Notes under the pieces: model-generated
The model's database searches: none
Told to the model about the DNA's origin: nothing
Seen by the model: the letters and a program-made list of their open reading frames with translations, nothing else
In this document: piece after piece, positions 45,404 through 56,053 of the stretch
Position numbering within the stretch: the stretch's first letter is position 1
How the letters are laid out: every line of letters starts with the position of its first letter
Made by a program: the position numbers and the translations under genes
DNA from: Halicephalobus mephisto
Taxonomy: Eukaryota > Nematoda > Chromadorea > Rhabditida > Panagrolaimidae
Direction of reading: 5' to 3'
Assembly (NCBI GenBank): GCA_009193035.1
Contig: SWDT01000086.1
Coordinates: 124,001 to 188,000, forward strand
DNA length: 64,000 nt

Positions 45404-48400
45404 TAATCTATGTCCAGAGCTGTCGATTTTTTGAAATCTTCGATTTTCGAATCTAGTAATTCGATTAGAATTAATTCGAAATAGACTCGAAATCAATCCG
45501 AATTCGATTTTTAATCAGTTCGAAATCGATAGCTATGCTTATCTTCAATGTTCTCTGTTTGTAGTTCTCAGTATTGCCATCTCGTCCGCTATTTTTGAGT
45601 TTCTTCTTTTTGGCTTCTCTGAACATCACCCAATCAGTGATGGTCCTCATCTGATATCTTCATCCTTCTCTGCCCATATCCCCGAAGTCTGTTGTTCTTG
45701 ACCATTTTTACATAAGGTTGTTATCCAGTCAGATCCGACAACTTAGATAGTGTTCTTAATAACCAATCCACAACTAAAATTTCTGAATATTTTTAATAAA
45801 CCGTTTTTAAAAATTTCATCTTGTTCAAATTCTGAATTTTCTCAAATTTTTGACAATTCTTAAAAATCAAAATGTAGAGATATTTTTGCTTGAAATTTCG
45901 ATGGATTACGTACATCCGAATCTGTCTTTTCGGACCCAAATTTCAAACTTAGTTTTTGATTTTTTATAATTTAATAATTGAATAATTTTGAAAAATATTT
46001 TTTTAAACTATAGCTAATTTTCTTAAAAAACACAAACTATGAAATATTTACTTTTCCCGATGTTCCGGAAGCTTGACAGACCGCCAAGTGACCACTTGAA
46101 GTTTTTTGTTTTTCGATAAAACTGGTAATCGTTGGTTTTGACAAGGATCGATGGACGCAGCTGTCGGCATTCTATCGATCAGAGTCAGGCTCGAAAATTT
46201 TTCATCAAATGGTCTAATTTTCATAATCCGTTGTTTTCACCATCGTCGAAGAGGATAAAAACAAGGTCTTGTGAAGAAAACGGAAGTTTCCATGGAGACA
46301 AGCTGGTCCATATGCTTTCCTTCTTGTCCGTTTCGAATTGGATTACATTTTGACCAACTTCTAAATTCCATGTTTAGTTAATTTTTAAATATATAAATCA
46401 ATCGACTTTAGTATGTTTAAAATCACATCTGTTTTTGAATTTCCTCGAAACCGGAAATTTTTAGTTGTGATTTCGAAAGTTCCTAAAATCCTAAAATTTC
46501 TAAAATTTTCTGCTAGATTCTGAAATTCTTCATTAAATTTTTAAAAATTCTAAAATTTTCCACTGAATTCTGGAAGATTCTAGAATCCTTTATTAAATTT
46601 TTTTAATTTTAAAATTTTCTACTGAATTCTGGAAGATTCTAGAATCTTTCACTACATACTGCTAAATTGTAGAATCTTCTACTAAATTCTAAAATTTCTA
46701 AAATTTTCTACTAGATTTTGGAATTCTTCATTAAATTTCTAAAAATTTTAAAATTTTCTACTGAATTCTGGAAGATTCTGGAATCTTTCACTACATACTG
46801 CTAAATTGTAGAATCTTCTACTAAATTCTAAAATTTTCAGAATCTCTTATTAAATTCAAAAATTTCTAAAATTCTCTACTAAATTTAAGAAATTTCTAAA
46901 ATTTTACTAAACTTTAAAAATTTTAAAAATTATATTAAATTCAAAAATTTCAGAATTTTTTACTAAATTCAAAAATATTTGAAAAGTTTTCATTTAATCC
47001 TCCTTTTTTAGAATCGATAAATCTGGATTTAAAATTCTTACTTTTTTGGTTTGAGATTTCTTTAATATTAAAAATCGTTATTTATTTCAATATGAAAATT
47101 ATTTTTTTTAAATTTAATTTTTTTGTTAAATTTTAATATTTTTGAAAATCGAAAAAGTTTTACTTTTTAAAATTACGTATTTTAGAATTTTTTAAACATC
47201 ATTGAAGTGTGAAATTTGGCTGTCTAAGGAAGTGTACCCTACGGCAATTTCTCCATTCTGAAGCCTTCAAGCGGATTCTGATTCGGTCATTATCCTTTTA
47301 TAGTAAATCCAAAAAACTTCCCAGACACGTTTCAATTTTTGAATTTTGAAAACCTTCCGAAATCTGGAATTTTGGAAATTTCCAAAGATTCTGAAAATTT
47401 GTTTCGAATTATTTTTAAAAAAATAAATTTCTGATTTTCATAATAGTACGATTTCGAAATAATTATTAGAAATTAAAGGTTCTCTAAATTCGTACTGAGA
47501 TTATTTTTTGATAAAATTTAATATTTACAGTATGATATTAGAAATGTCTAAGAAGTTCTTTAAATTTGATTAAAAAAGGTTTAATTAAGAATTTAATATT
47601 TACAGTATGATATTAGAAATGTCTAAGAAGTTTTTTAAATTCGTGTTAGAACTATTTTTAATTAAATTTAATATTTACAGTATGATATTAGAAATGTCTA
47701 AGAAGTTCTTTAAATTTGATTAAAAAAGGTTTAATTAAGAATTTAATATTTACAGTATGATTTTAGAAATTTTTAAGTTTTATGAATTCTTAATTAGAAC
47801 TTTTTTAATCTAATTTAATATTTACAGTATGATGTTAGAAATGTCTAAAAAGTTTTTTAAATTTGATTAAAAAAGCTTTAATTAAGAATTTATTATTTAC
47901 GGTATGATTTTAGAACTTTCTAAGAAGTTCTCTAAATTCATGTTAGAACTATTTTTAATCAAATTTAATATTTATAGTATGATTTTAGGAATTTCTAAAA
48001 AGTTTTATAAATTCTTAATTGGAACTTTTTTAATCAAATTTAATTTTTACAGTATGATTTTAGAAATGTCTAAGAGGTTTTTTAAATTTGATTGAAAAAG
48101 CTTTAATTAAGAATTTATTATTTACAGTATGATGTTAGAAGTTTTCTAAATTCGTGTTGGGACCATTTTAAATAATATTTAATATTTACAGTATGATGTT
48201 AGAAGTTCTCTAAATTCATGTTAGAACTATTTTAAATAATATTTAATATTTGCAGTATTTTTGTCAAATTAATTTTTATTTTCCATAATAGTATAGCTTT
48301 TGAATTAAAACCTAAATTTGAAAAATTTCAGTTAAATGAAATGTTTTCTAAATTCGTAGTGAGACTATTTCGTAATAAAATCCTCATTTCTGATTTCTAT

Positions 48401-48915
48401 AAAAATACAATTTTTGAAATACTCCAATTTTCTGCTTTTTCGAAATAATTTATGTAAAAAAGTTTATTTTCAATTTCCAATTTTTATAAAAATATAATTT
48501 TTAAAGGTTTTATTTTTTTTGAAATTGATTTTGGAATAATTTTTGTAAAAAATTTTATTTTTTATTAAAATATAATTTTTGAAGGTTTTATTTTTTTTGA
48601 AATTTTTTTCGAAATAATTTGTGTAAAAAATTTTATTTCTAATTTTTATAAAAATATAATTTTTAAAGGTTTTCTTTTTTTTTGAAATTGATTTTGGAAT
48701 AATTTTTGTAAAAAATTTTATTTTTTATTAAAATATAATTTTTGAAGGTTTTATTTTTTATTAAAATATAATTTTTCAAAAAAATTTTTTTTTGAAATTG
48801 ATTTTGGAATAATTTGTGTAAAAAATTTTTATTTTTATTTTCTATAATGTGTGATGATTGATCGATATTTCCCGTGTTTTTTGTCTTGATCAATTGTCAA
48901 TCGAAGCTTTCAGAA
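45404..48915. repeat. intergenic with several AT tandem arrays
   Basis: 46480-46990: units of ctactaaattctaaaatttt / ctgaattctggaagattcta. 47480-48260: about eight units of ttaatatttacagtatgatt followed by ttagaaatgtctaagaagtt, period about 60-120 bp. 48360-48840: ttttgtaaaaaattttattt units. 46030-46370 is less AT-rich, but the open frame 46132-46353 starts with TTG and has no family features. Confidence 0.6.
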
Positions 48916-50259
48916 ATGAACGACTCCTTAGCATTGAACGTGACTCCATCGACTTCTGTTGAATCTACAACTACTTTTATGACGAACATTACTTCTAAAA
49001 TCCATCAAAATTCAACAGATGACGAAACTTTCGAAATTCCGAGAATATTCAACATTTTTGGTTTGTTTTATTTTTTAAAATTATTTCGTAAATTTTTTCA
49101 GAAGATTATCCGTGGCTTCTGTGGGTCTTTATCGTCGTTATCTCGCTCATCGTCATCGGAATCGTCATCATTTTCTGTTACTGTATTATTCACAACAAAA
49201 AGTGAGTTTTGTTTAAAAAAATCTGATGGAAAGATTCTGAATTCTTCCAGAATTTTGTAGAAGATTATAAAATTCTGCAAAATTTTGAAGCATTTCAGAA
49301 TTTTAAAAAGATTTCAGAAACTTCCGGAACTTTACAGAAGATTTTAGGATTCTGTAGACACCGTTGAAGTTCTTCAGAATACTCTAGACATTTCTAAAAT
49401 TTTCTATTTTTTTATAATTTTATAAAAATCTTCTACAATCCTCTATTTTCTTTTAAAAATTTCTAAATTTTTCCAGAACCTTATAGCATTCTGTAGATAT
49501 TTCTGAAATCTCCCAGAATTCTCTAAATATTTCTGAAATCTTCTAGAGTTTTTTAGAATCTTATAGGATCTCATAGCCTTCAGTAGATTCTTCTGAAATC
49601 TCCCAGAATTCTCTAGATATTTCTAAAATCTTCTAATTTTCCAGAACCTTATAGCATTCTGTAGATATTTCTGAAATCTCCTAGAATCCTCTAGATCTTT
49701 CTGAAATCTCCCAGAATTCTCTAGATATTTCTAAAATCCTCTAGAAACTTCTACAATTTCCCAGAATCCACCATTAGATTCTAAAATTACTCAAAATTCA
49801 TCGCAATCTTCTATAATTTTTTAGAATTTTATCCATATTTCTGAAATTTTACAATTTTTAATTTTTTTAATTTTAAAGTTTTCAAAAAATTTTTCGAAAT
49901 AATTTTACAAAAATTTTTATTTTTTATTTTTTAAATTGTGTAATTTCAGAAAAGTAATCCGTCAAGGAAGCGATCAGGCCATTTTCGACTACGATCAGCC
50001 AGGTTCCGGATGTCTTCCTTGCAATCGTTCCAGGACAAAAACTGAACAGTCTCAATTCGCGAGACAGAACTCCGCCAGCAACATGAGTCCATACGGTAGA
50101 AGCCAACCATTGCCTCCGATCAGGAATCCTCGTCCTGGTACTTCTCCACATCCAGTCACCTTGGGCATCCATATATCCTCCGTCAAGGGAATCCCGGACA
50201 TCTCTGTTCCACCCGAGAGCCGCAGACCCCTACCCCCCATCAGACCGAAAACTACGTAG
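48916..50259 (+). CDS. single-pass membrane protein, unknown function
   Basis: Exons 48916-49060, 49102-49201 and 49950-50259 give 184 residues. There is no signal peptide. Residues 1-48 are polar, Thr/Ser-rich with four or five N-glycosylation sites (NDS, NVT, NIT, NST). One strong transmembrane helix (about 53-77, WLLWVFIVVISLIVIGIVIIF) follows, and then a basic, Pro-rich tail with PLPPIRNP and PLPPIRPK motifs that could bind SH3 or WW domains. This order suggests a type III protein with an outside N-terminus. The acceptor GCTTTCAG ends 2 bp before the ATG, suggesting trans-splicing. I do not recognise a family. Confidence 0.75.
49260..49945. repeat. ttctgaaatctcccagaatt repeats in intron 2 of the membrane protein gene
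   Basis: Units of gatatttctgaaatctccca followed by gaattctctaga repeat at 40-65 bp from about 49490 to 49750. Confidence 0.65.
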
Positions 50260-50793
50260 AAAAATTATTTCCATAATGTTTGTAAATTTCCACGAATATC
50301 GTTTTTGTTATAAAAAATAAAATTTTTTTCAAAAAATGGTCCTAACACGAATTTTTTAAAAAATATATGAATTTTTTAAAAATTAATTTTTTCGAAAAAT
50401 GGTCCTGACATCAATTTTTTTGAAATTATATGAATTTAAAAAAATTAAGTTTTTCGAAAAATAGTCCTGATACGAATTTTTGAAAGTTTCTAGAAATTTT
50501 CAGAATTTAAAAAAAATTAGAAATTTTCAAAAATTTGAAAATCTTTAAAAAAATTTGAAATTTTCAAAAATTTAAAACTTAAAAAAAAATTAAAATTTTC
50601 AGAATGTTTTGAAATTCCAAAATCTTCTAAAATCAATTTTTCAAATTTCTATTATTTAAAAATATTCTTATTTCTAGCCAGAGGGGATCCTTGAATTACT
50701 GGAACCAGTTTTCCGAAATCGATTCAACCCCAGATCCGTTTTCCTTTTTTTCATTTTTCATTTTTCTTTAAACAATTTTAATTTCCTCCAAAA

Positions 50794-50940
50794 ATGCTCG
50801 GAACAATTGCTTACATGTTATTCATGATGCAGTACAGTGGATTACTAATTGTTCAAATTGGTTATTGGTTTATTGAAAATTACTGTCTTGAACATTTCGA
50901 ACCATTTCCATCAATTTCATATGAAAATCCTTCAAATTAA
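50794..50940 (+). CDS. possible 48-residue membrane microprotein
   Basis: ATG after a C/A-rich start context (ttcctccaaaaATG). The predicted protein has one hydrophobic helix (MLGTIAYMLFMMQYSGLLIV) and a short acidic tail, and ends in an ordinary stop. The stretch is less AT-rich than its flanks. It could instead be the first exon of a longer gene, or chance. No family recognised. Confidence 0.35.
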   Translation: MLGTIAYMLFMMQYSGLLIVQIGYWFIENYCLEHFEPFPSISYENPSN

Positions 50941-51274
50941 TCCAGGTATTTTTTTTAAATTAAAAATTAAAAAATAAAAAATATTCTTTAAAATAAAAAA
51001 TAAAAAATACCTTTTTTAAATTAAAAATTTAAAAATAAAAATATTTTTTTAAATAAAAAATTAAAATGTTCTTTTAAATTAAAAATTAAAAATATTTCTT
51101 TAAAATAAAAAATAAAAAATACCTTTTTTAAATTAAAAAATTTAAAAAAAGTATTTTCTTCAACCATCTCAATCTCAAAGTATCTCATTTCCCAAATACC
51201 TTCGTTGTTGAAAATCTCAAACTTCAAACTTTCTCAACAAATTTACTGTAACAAATAATATAAAATCACACAAA
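50941..51274. repeat. AT-rich spacer (aaaataaaaaatattctttt units)
   Basis: Units of ttaaaaattaaaaaataaaa from about 50950 to 51150, then the 3' flank of SART1. Confidence 0.6.
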
Positions 51275-54200
51275 TTAATCCTTCTGAAGAGAAAGCCCAT
51301 TATCTCTATTGCTTCCACTCAGAACCAAATACGGAGTTTGCAGTTGTTCCTGCTTATTCCGTTGTTTTGTCAATGTTCCCAACGGAGTATCAGAAGAATT
51401 CATTTTCTTCAACCTTTCTTTTTTGTCCAATTGACGCATTCTTTTTTCAACTTGTTTCTTACCAGGCGTTTTACCATGGAATCTAAAACCAATAATTATT
51501 CCCTTACAAAAAACTAAAATTACTCACTTATAAGACAAAACTTTAAACGCATTTTTCGGGTCCATATCTTTACCTTGACCATCAGTATAAGTAATGTCAA
51601 TCTGAGGCTGATAATCCTTCTTTTCCACAAACGTCCTCAAAGGACCACTTCCAGTAGTTCCAAGCCGTTCCATCTTCTTCAAATACTTGTCTTCAATGTC
51701 ACTAAAAAATTTAAAATAACCAAAAATTTTGGAAAATAAAACTTACTATTTACTAAATTCAACTTTCGCAAAACATTTACTTTCAAGATGCTTCAAAGTA
51801 CCACCTTTATTCTTCTTCGCATTTGGGTCTTCCAAATATCCTTTTTCACTTGCCAATTTAAGCATTCCAGCAACACCTTTAGTAACATCTTTTTCTTTTC
51901 CAAGAACATTTTCGTATTCTTTTGGTTCTTTCTTTTCTAAATCTTCTTTCATTATTTCATCATCAGGAGATTTCGATCGTCGATGTTTTTTATCTTTTTT
52001 ATGTTTTTTGTCTTTCTTAGAAAATTCATTATCACTTCTATTGACATCTTTTTTCTTTTGTTCTTTTTCTTGTTCAGCCAGAATTTCCGAATAATCAACA
52101 ACATCATCTCGATTTCCTGCTAATCCATATGATGGCAAATCTCCAATAGTTTTATAAAATTCAGAAGTCGAATCAAATACAATTCTCTTATTTCTTCCAT
52201 CAATTTCCATTTCTTCGTCTTCACTATCAACTTCAGTTTTAACTTTATCCAAGTTTTCCAACATTTTCCTTGTTTTAATTGCACCATCCTCTTTTTCCTT
52301 TTCTGCTTGTTGTACCAATTTCAACTTTCTTGCTTTTTCAAGAGCACTAGAAAGTTCATCTTCAACATCATCATCAATAACGACTCCAGCAAGATCATTC
52401 GTTTCTTCAAAATCCTCTTCCTCCTCATCATCTTCATTCTCTTGTTCCTTTTTCAATTTATCCAAAAGCGATCTCATTTTACTTGTATCAACCGTTGCTC
52501 CCATAGTATCTCTAAATCTTTGTTTAGGAACATCAGATGGTGGTTGTTCAACTATTTCTCCTTCTTCTCTCCCATCAACTTCCATATTTTCTTCTTTTAT
52601 AGGTTCTTTACGAATTTCTTCGCCTTTTCTTGCTCTTAATTTCTCTTCTCTTGCCTGTTTTTCAGCTGCTGTTTCCTCTTCAGGCTTCAAAGAATCCACA
52701 ATATCCTCTTCTTTTCCTTTTCTTTTTCTAGATTTACTTCCATCTTTCTTCTTCTTCGGTTTTCTAAATGATATCATCTCTTCTTCCGTGTAAAATTCAG
52801 CAGCAATTTTATATTTTGGAGTTTCTAAGGACTGTAATTTCTTATTCGCCATGAAAAGATTTCGTTTAACCCGTTGTTGTTCTTCTTCTGCAGCAAAATC
52901 AACTCCACCTTCGTCATTAAGTTTGAATGTTTCTCGAGTATCAGGTCCATCAATACCTTCATCATATTTAGCTAACAAGGTCTTCTTTTTGACCTAAAAA
53001 AACAAAATTATTGAAAACTTTAAAATTACGAAATTCCAGGAAATGCAACACTTACCACACCGAATTCATCAACATCCTCATCATCATATGGATTGTAATC
53101 GGTTTTTTTCTTCCGGAGATCTCTGTTCTTTTTCAATTGTTCATTATACATCAGAGTCGGGTTAACAAGAACTTCTTCAGAGTCTTCATCGAGGACATCT
53201 GGAAATTATTAAGTTATTACTTTTCGCAACAGAAAATAAACTCACTTTTATCATCGAGAACAAGAATAGTCTCCTCGCCAGTAAGGAAAGTGGATTTCGC
53301 ATGACCTACTGTCATTCCAGAAAGAGCATCTGTCGGTTTCGAACGAGGTTTCTTAACTTTCTTCGGAGCACTTTGAACAATTTCTTCATCAAGTTGATCG
53401 AGTTCTTTGGCCTGGAAATCACAGTTACAAAAATCAAAGTAGATATCATTACGAAATAGTCTCGATATAACTTTTTTAAAAGCTAAAGAAATTTAAAAAC
53501 TTTGATTTTTCATAACGACTATAATCCTACACGGCTTTGCAATAAACCATAATGCAAAAATAAAAAATTACATTATTTGGAAGCAATTTCGATGGAAATC
53601 TTTAAAAATTTAACAGCTGAAATGATGATTATTTCGTAATTTTGCAAAATTCCTCAGTACTTTGAAAACATATTGTCCAGAAAGATCTACTACTAGATAA
53701 GGCTTGTTTTGAATATTAAAAGTTCTATTCAGTTTTGAGTCAATGGTTATATATAAATATAAACATCGCGAGTTAGAAAATCATAGCCGTACCCGGTTGG
53801 AGGTAAACTTACATTGCTTGAGGTTACAACGTTAAAAATAAACTAACCTTTAGTTCAGCTTTCTTTCGTTCCTCCTCTAGTTTTCTGTTTTTCTCGACCC
53901 AAGAAGCAACACCTTCGTCTTCTGAATCGCTGTCTGCAAGGCCTTTTGCCTTCAGAACTTTCGATTGAATGACGCGCTTCTGAGTCCGAACTTCCAGTTT
54001 CTCCTTCAACTTATCGCTGGCTTTCTTCTGAGTCCAGGATTCAGCGGCCTTGTGGACAAATTCCATGCCATCTTCGACGACGACCTTCTCCGAGGTGTCT
54101 TCTGAATCGTTTTCTCTGACTTTCGGTCCGTCGTCTACTTCCAGCGGTGCGAGTCCGAGGGATGCTCGTAACTTGTTGGTTTCCTCGATGGATAGTGACT

Positions 54201-54494
54201 CTTCTCTGAAAAAACAAACTTTAAGGCTGATGCACATGGACGTTGAATCTTACTTCGCTCCTCCCTTGGGCGTCGGAGACCCGGAAGATTCTCGACGTTG
54301 CCTCCTTGCTGACCTTCAAAATAATAGAATTCATATCCGTATGGAATTGCTATAAAAAGTGCTCTAATCGGCTCTAAATAGCTCTAAACTTACTTTCTCG
54401 GAGAAGACTCTTCATTACGACCATTATGAGAAGAGCTTTCAGTCGTATCCGCATCTAAATCGTGCTTACGCTTCTTTGTATATCGAGAAGACAT
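51275..54494 (-). CDS. SART1 (Snu66), U4/U6.U5 tri-snRNP factor
   Basis: Spliceosomal protein that helps join U4/U6 to U5 snRNP before activation; nuclear. Eight exons: 54394-54494, 54254-54313, 53848-54205, 53246-53411, 53056-53198, 51747-52993, 51528-51701, 51275-51482. They join in frame to 818 residues (human SART1 800). Diagnostic segments are SLSIEETNKLRASLGLAPLE near residue 60, VGHAKSTFLTGEETILVLDD, LLAKYDEGIDG, and the end RFHGKTPGKK-like block with MNSSDTPLGT and TPYLVLSGS. The middle is highly charged (Lys/Glu) coiled-coil. The start context GTTTGTCTTTAG about 18 bp upstream could be a trans-splice site. Intron 3 (53412-53847) holds nothing notable apart from one dispersed tagtctcgatata motif. 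Confidence 0.95.
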
Positions 54495-55084
54495 TTCCAA
54501 ACCAATTCACTAAAGACAAACAAGGATCTCAGGAATGATATAAAAACAAAGAAGCTAGATCGGTTGCGAAATAAGACGAAAAAGAGCGGCTCGCTCCATT
54601 CGCGGCGGGACCAGCACAAGACATTCCGGTGTTTTTTTAAAGACATTTGACGGTCAAAATTAGACTTTTTCGATTTGAGACAATCTTTCTAAATTTTTTT
54701 AAAAAAAAGTTATTTTATTTACATTAATATTTATATTTTAAAAATACTAATTTATTTCATAAAAATTTAAAATTGAAAAGAATGGTCAAAGTTCGACGTC
54801 AAAATTAAACTTTTTCGCTTTGAGACAATCTTCATAAAGTTTTTATATTTTCAAAAATTATCCTATTTAGATTAATAAACTCGATATTTGGATTTTTCGA
54901 ATCAAATGGAACAAGCCCGAAGATCCAAATAGTTCGATTTCGAAGATTTTCAAAAATTGACAATTCTGTTCTCGATCCATGAATCCGTCATTCTTTGTTT
55001 ATTACTGTATTATTTGAGTATTTGTTTTTTTAAACTTTAATTATTTAATGTATTGTGAGGAAGGAAAACTATACTATAAAGAGA
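54495..55084. other. intergenic, no gene seen
   Basis: Upstream of SART1. A duplicated piece (gacaatctttctaaattttt / gacaatcttcataaagtttt) is the only structure. The short patch 54540-54640 is GC-richer and may hold the SART1 promoter. Confidence 0.4.
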
Positions 55085-55370
55085 AGAGCCGAAGAAGTAG
55101 CCTGAATACCAGGGACTATAGAATACTGTAGGACATGAGTGAGATCCTGAGTTGACTTGTGTTGAAACTTACTATGTAGACATTAGAACTGACACTATAC
55201 TAGAAAGAGAGCACCTGGAGAGATAACCTGAATATCAGGGACTATAGAATACTGTAGGATAAGAGACAAACCCTCGGTTGTCTTTTATCAGAATAAGAAA
55301 AATAAATGTTTTTCCATGCCTTATTGTTAAAGTAAAGATTAGTAATATTCTTCCTGTTTCTACCTTAACA
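55085..55370. repeat. second copy of the dispersed element of GNAT intron 1
   Basis: gggactatagaatactgtag followed by gacatgagtgagatcctgag appears twice here and is the reverse complement of the units at 23860-24260. The following gattagtaatattcttcctg matches the reverse of 23818-23845. Order and orientation are conserved, so this is one element family. Confidence 0.75.
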
Positions 55371-55521
55371 CTTAAGAAAACCAATTTTGGTACAAAAATA
55401 TTCTTCATTTTCTTTGTTGTTTGCTCACATGGCTTGGAAGTTCGATTCCTCGAAAGTGGTGATATGAACAAAGAGGATAATATTGTTCAATATTTTTATC
55501 CGGTCGGTTCCGCATGGGACG

Positions 55522-55529
55522 CTTATCAG
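55522..55529. promoter_or_regulatory. GATA site upstream of the saposin gene
   Basis: CTTATCAG (CTGATAAG on the other strand), about 70 bp before the start codon. In C. elegans, TGATAA sites near intestinal genes, including caenopores, bind ELT-2; a role here is inferred. Confidence 0.4.
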
Positions 55530-55597
55530 AAAGCGGATTAAGGGTCTAGGACTGCAATAAAACAGCTCAGAAACCTCTTCGTTGATTAATTTTCAAA

Positions 55598-55998
55598 ATG
55601 AAATTTGTCGTTTTCGGTCTTTTTTTCCTTTTTGCCCTCGGGTATGCTGGCAATCCGATAAAACCGGAGATGATATGTCCCTTCTGTGAGTTCCTGGTCC
55701 AAGTACTCGAAGAAGAAACCGGAGATGCATTGGTAATTTTTAATTTTTAAAAAATTATAATAACGAAGGTATTTAGACCGTGGATGAACCTACGATTATT
55801 GCTAAATGTGAGAAATTCTTCAACACCAATCAGGGATCTGGATCCATTGGGGATCTTATTTGTAGTGATCTCGTTAAGAACGTCCTCAACGACATCATCA
55901 ACGCCCTCGAAAACACCGACAACGAAATCCGCGACGCCAAAGCCGTCTGTCGGGTGGCCAACCTCTGCCACCCGCAGCCCACCGTCAGTTCTGAGTGA
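55598..55998 (+). CDS. saposin-B domain protein (caenopore-like)
   Basis: Secreted lipid-binding or membrane-active protein, in nematodes usually an intestinal antimicrobial or digestive factor. Exons 55598-55732 and 55777-55998 give 118 residues. A signal peptide covers about residues 1-17. One SapB domain follows with the six conserved cysteines in the order CxxC, C, C, CxxxxC (pairs C-P-F-C at the start and C-R-V-A-N-L-C at the end). The exon junction falls within helix 1-2 as is common. The second exon is GC-rich at its end compared with the flanks. It is convergent with the SDR gene, with only 55 bp between stops. Whether it forms pores or acts as a lipid carrier cannot be told from sequence. 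Confidence 0.85.
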
Positions 55999-56053
55999 TT
56001 TTTATAAATCTTTATTTTCTAAAAATTTAAAATAAATCTAAAAATTCCAAAAA

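Noticed and set aside
46132..46353. 73-codon open frame in a less AT-rich patch
   Set aside because: Begins with TTG, no ATG nearby in frame, no splice partner and no family features.
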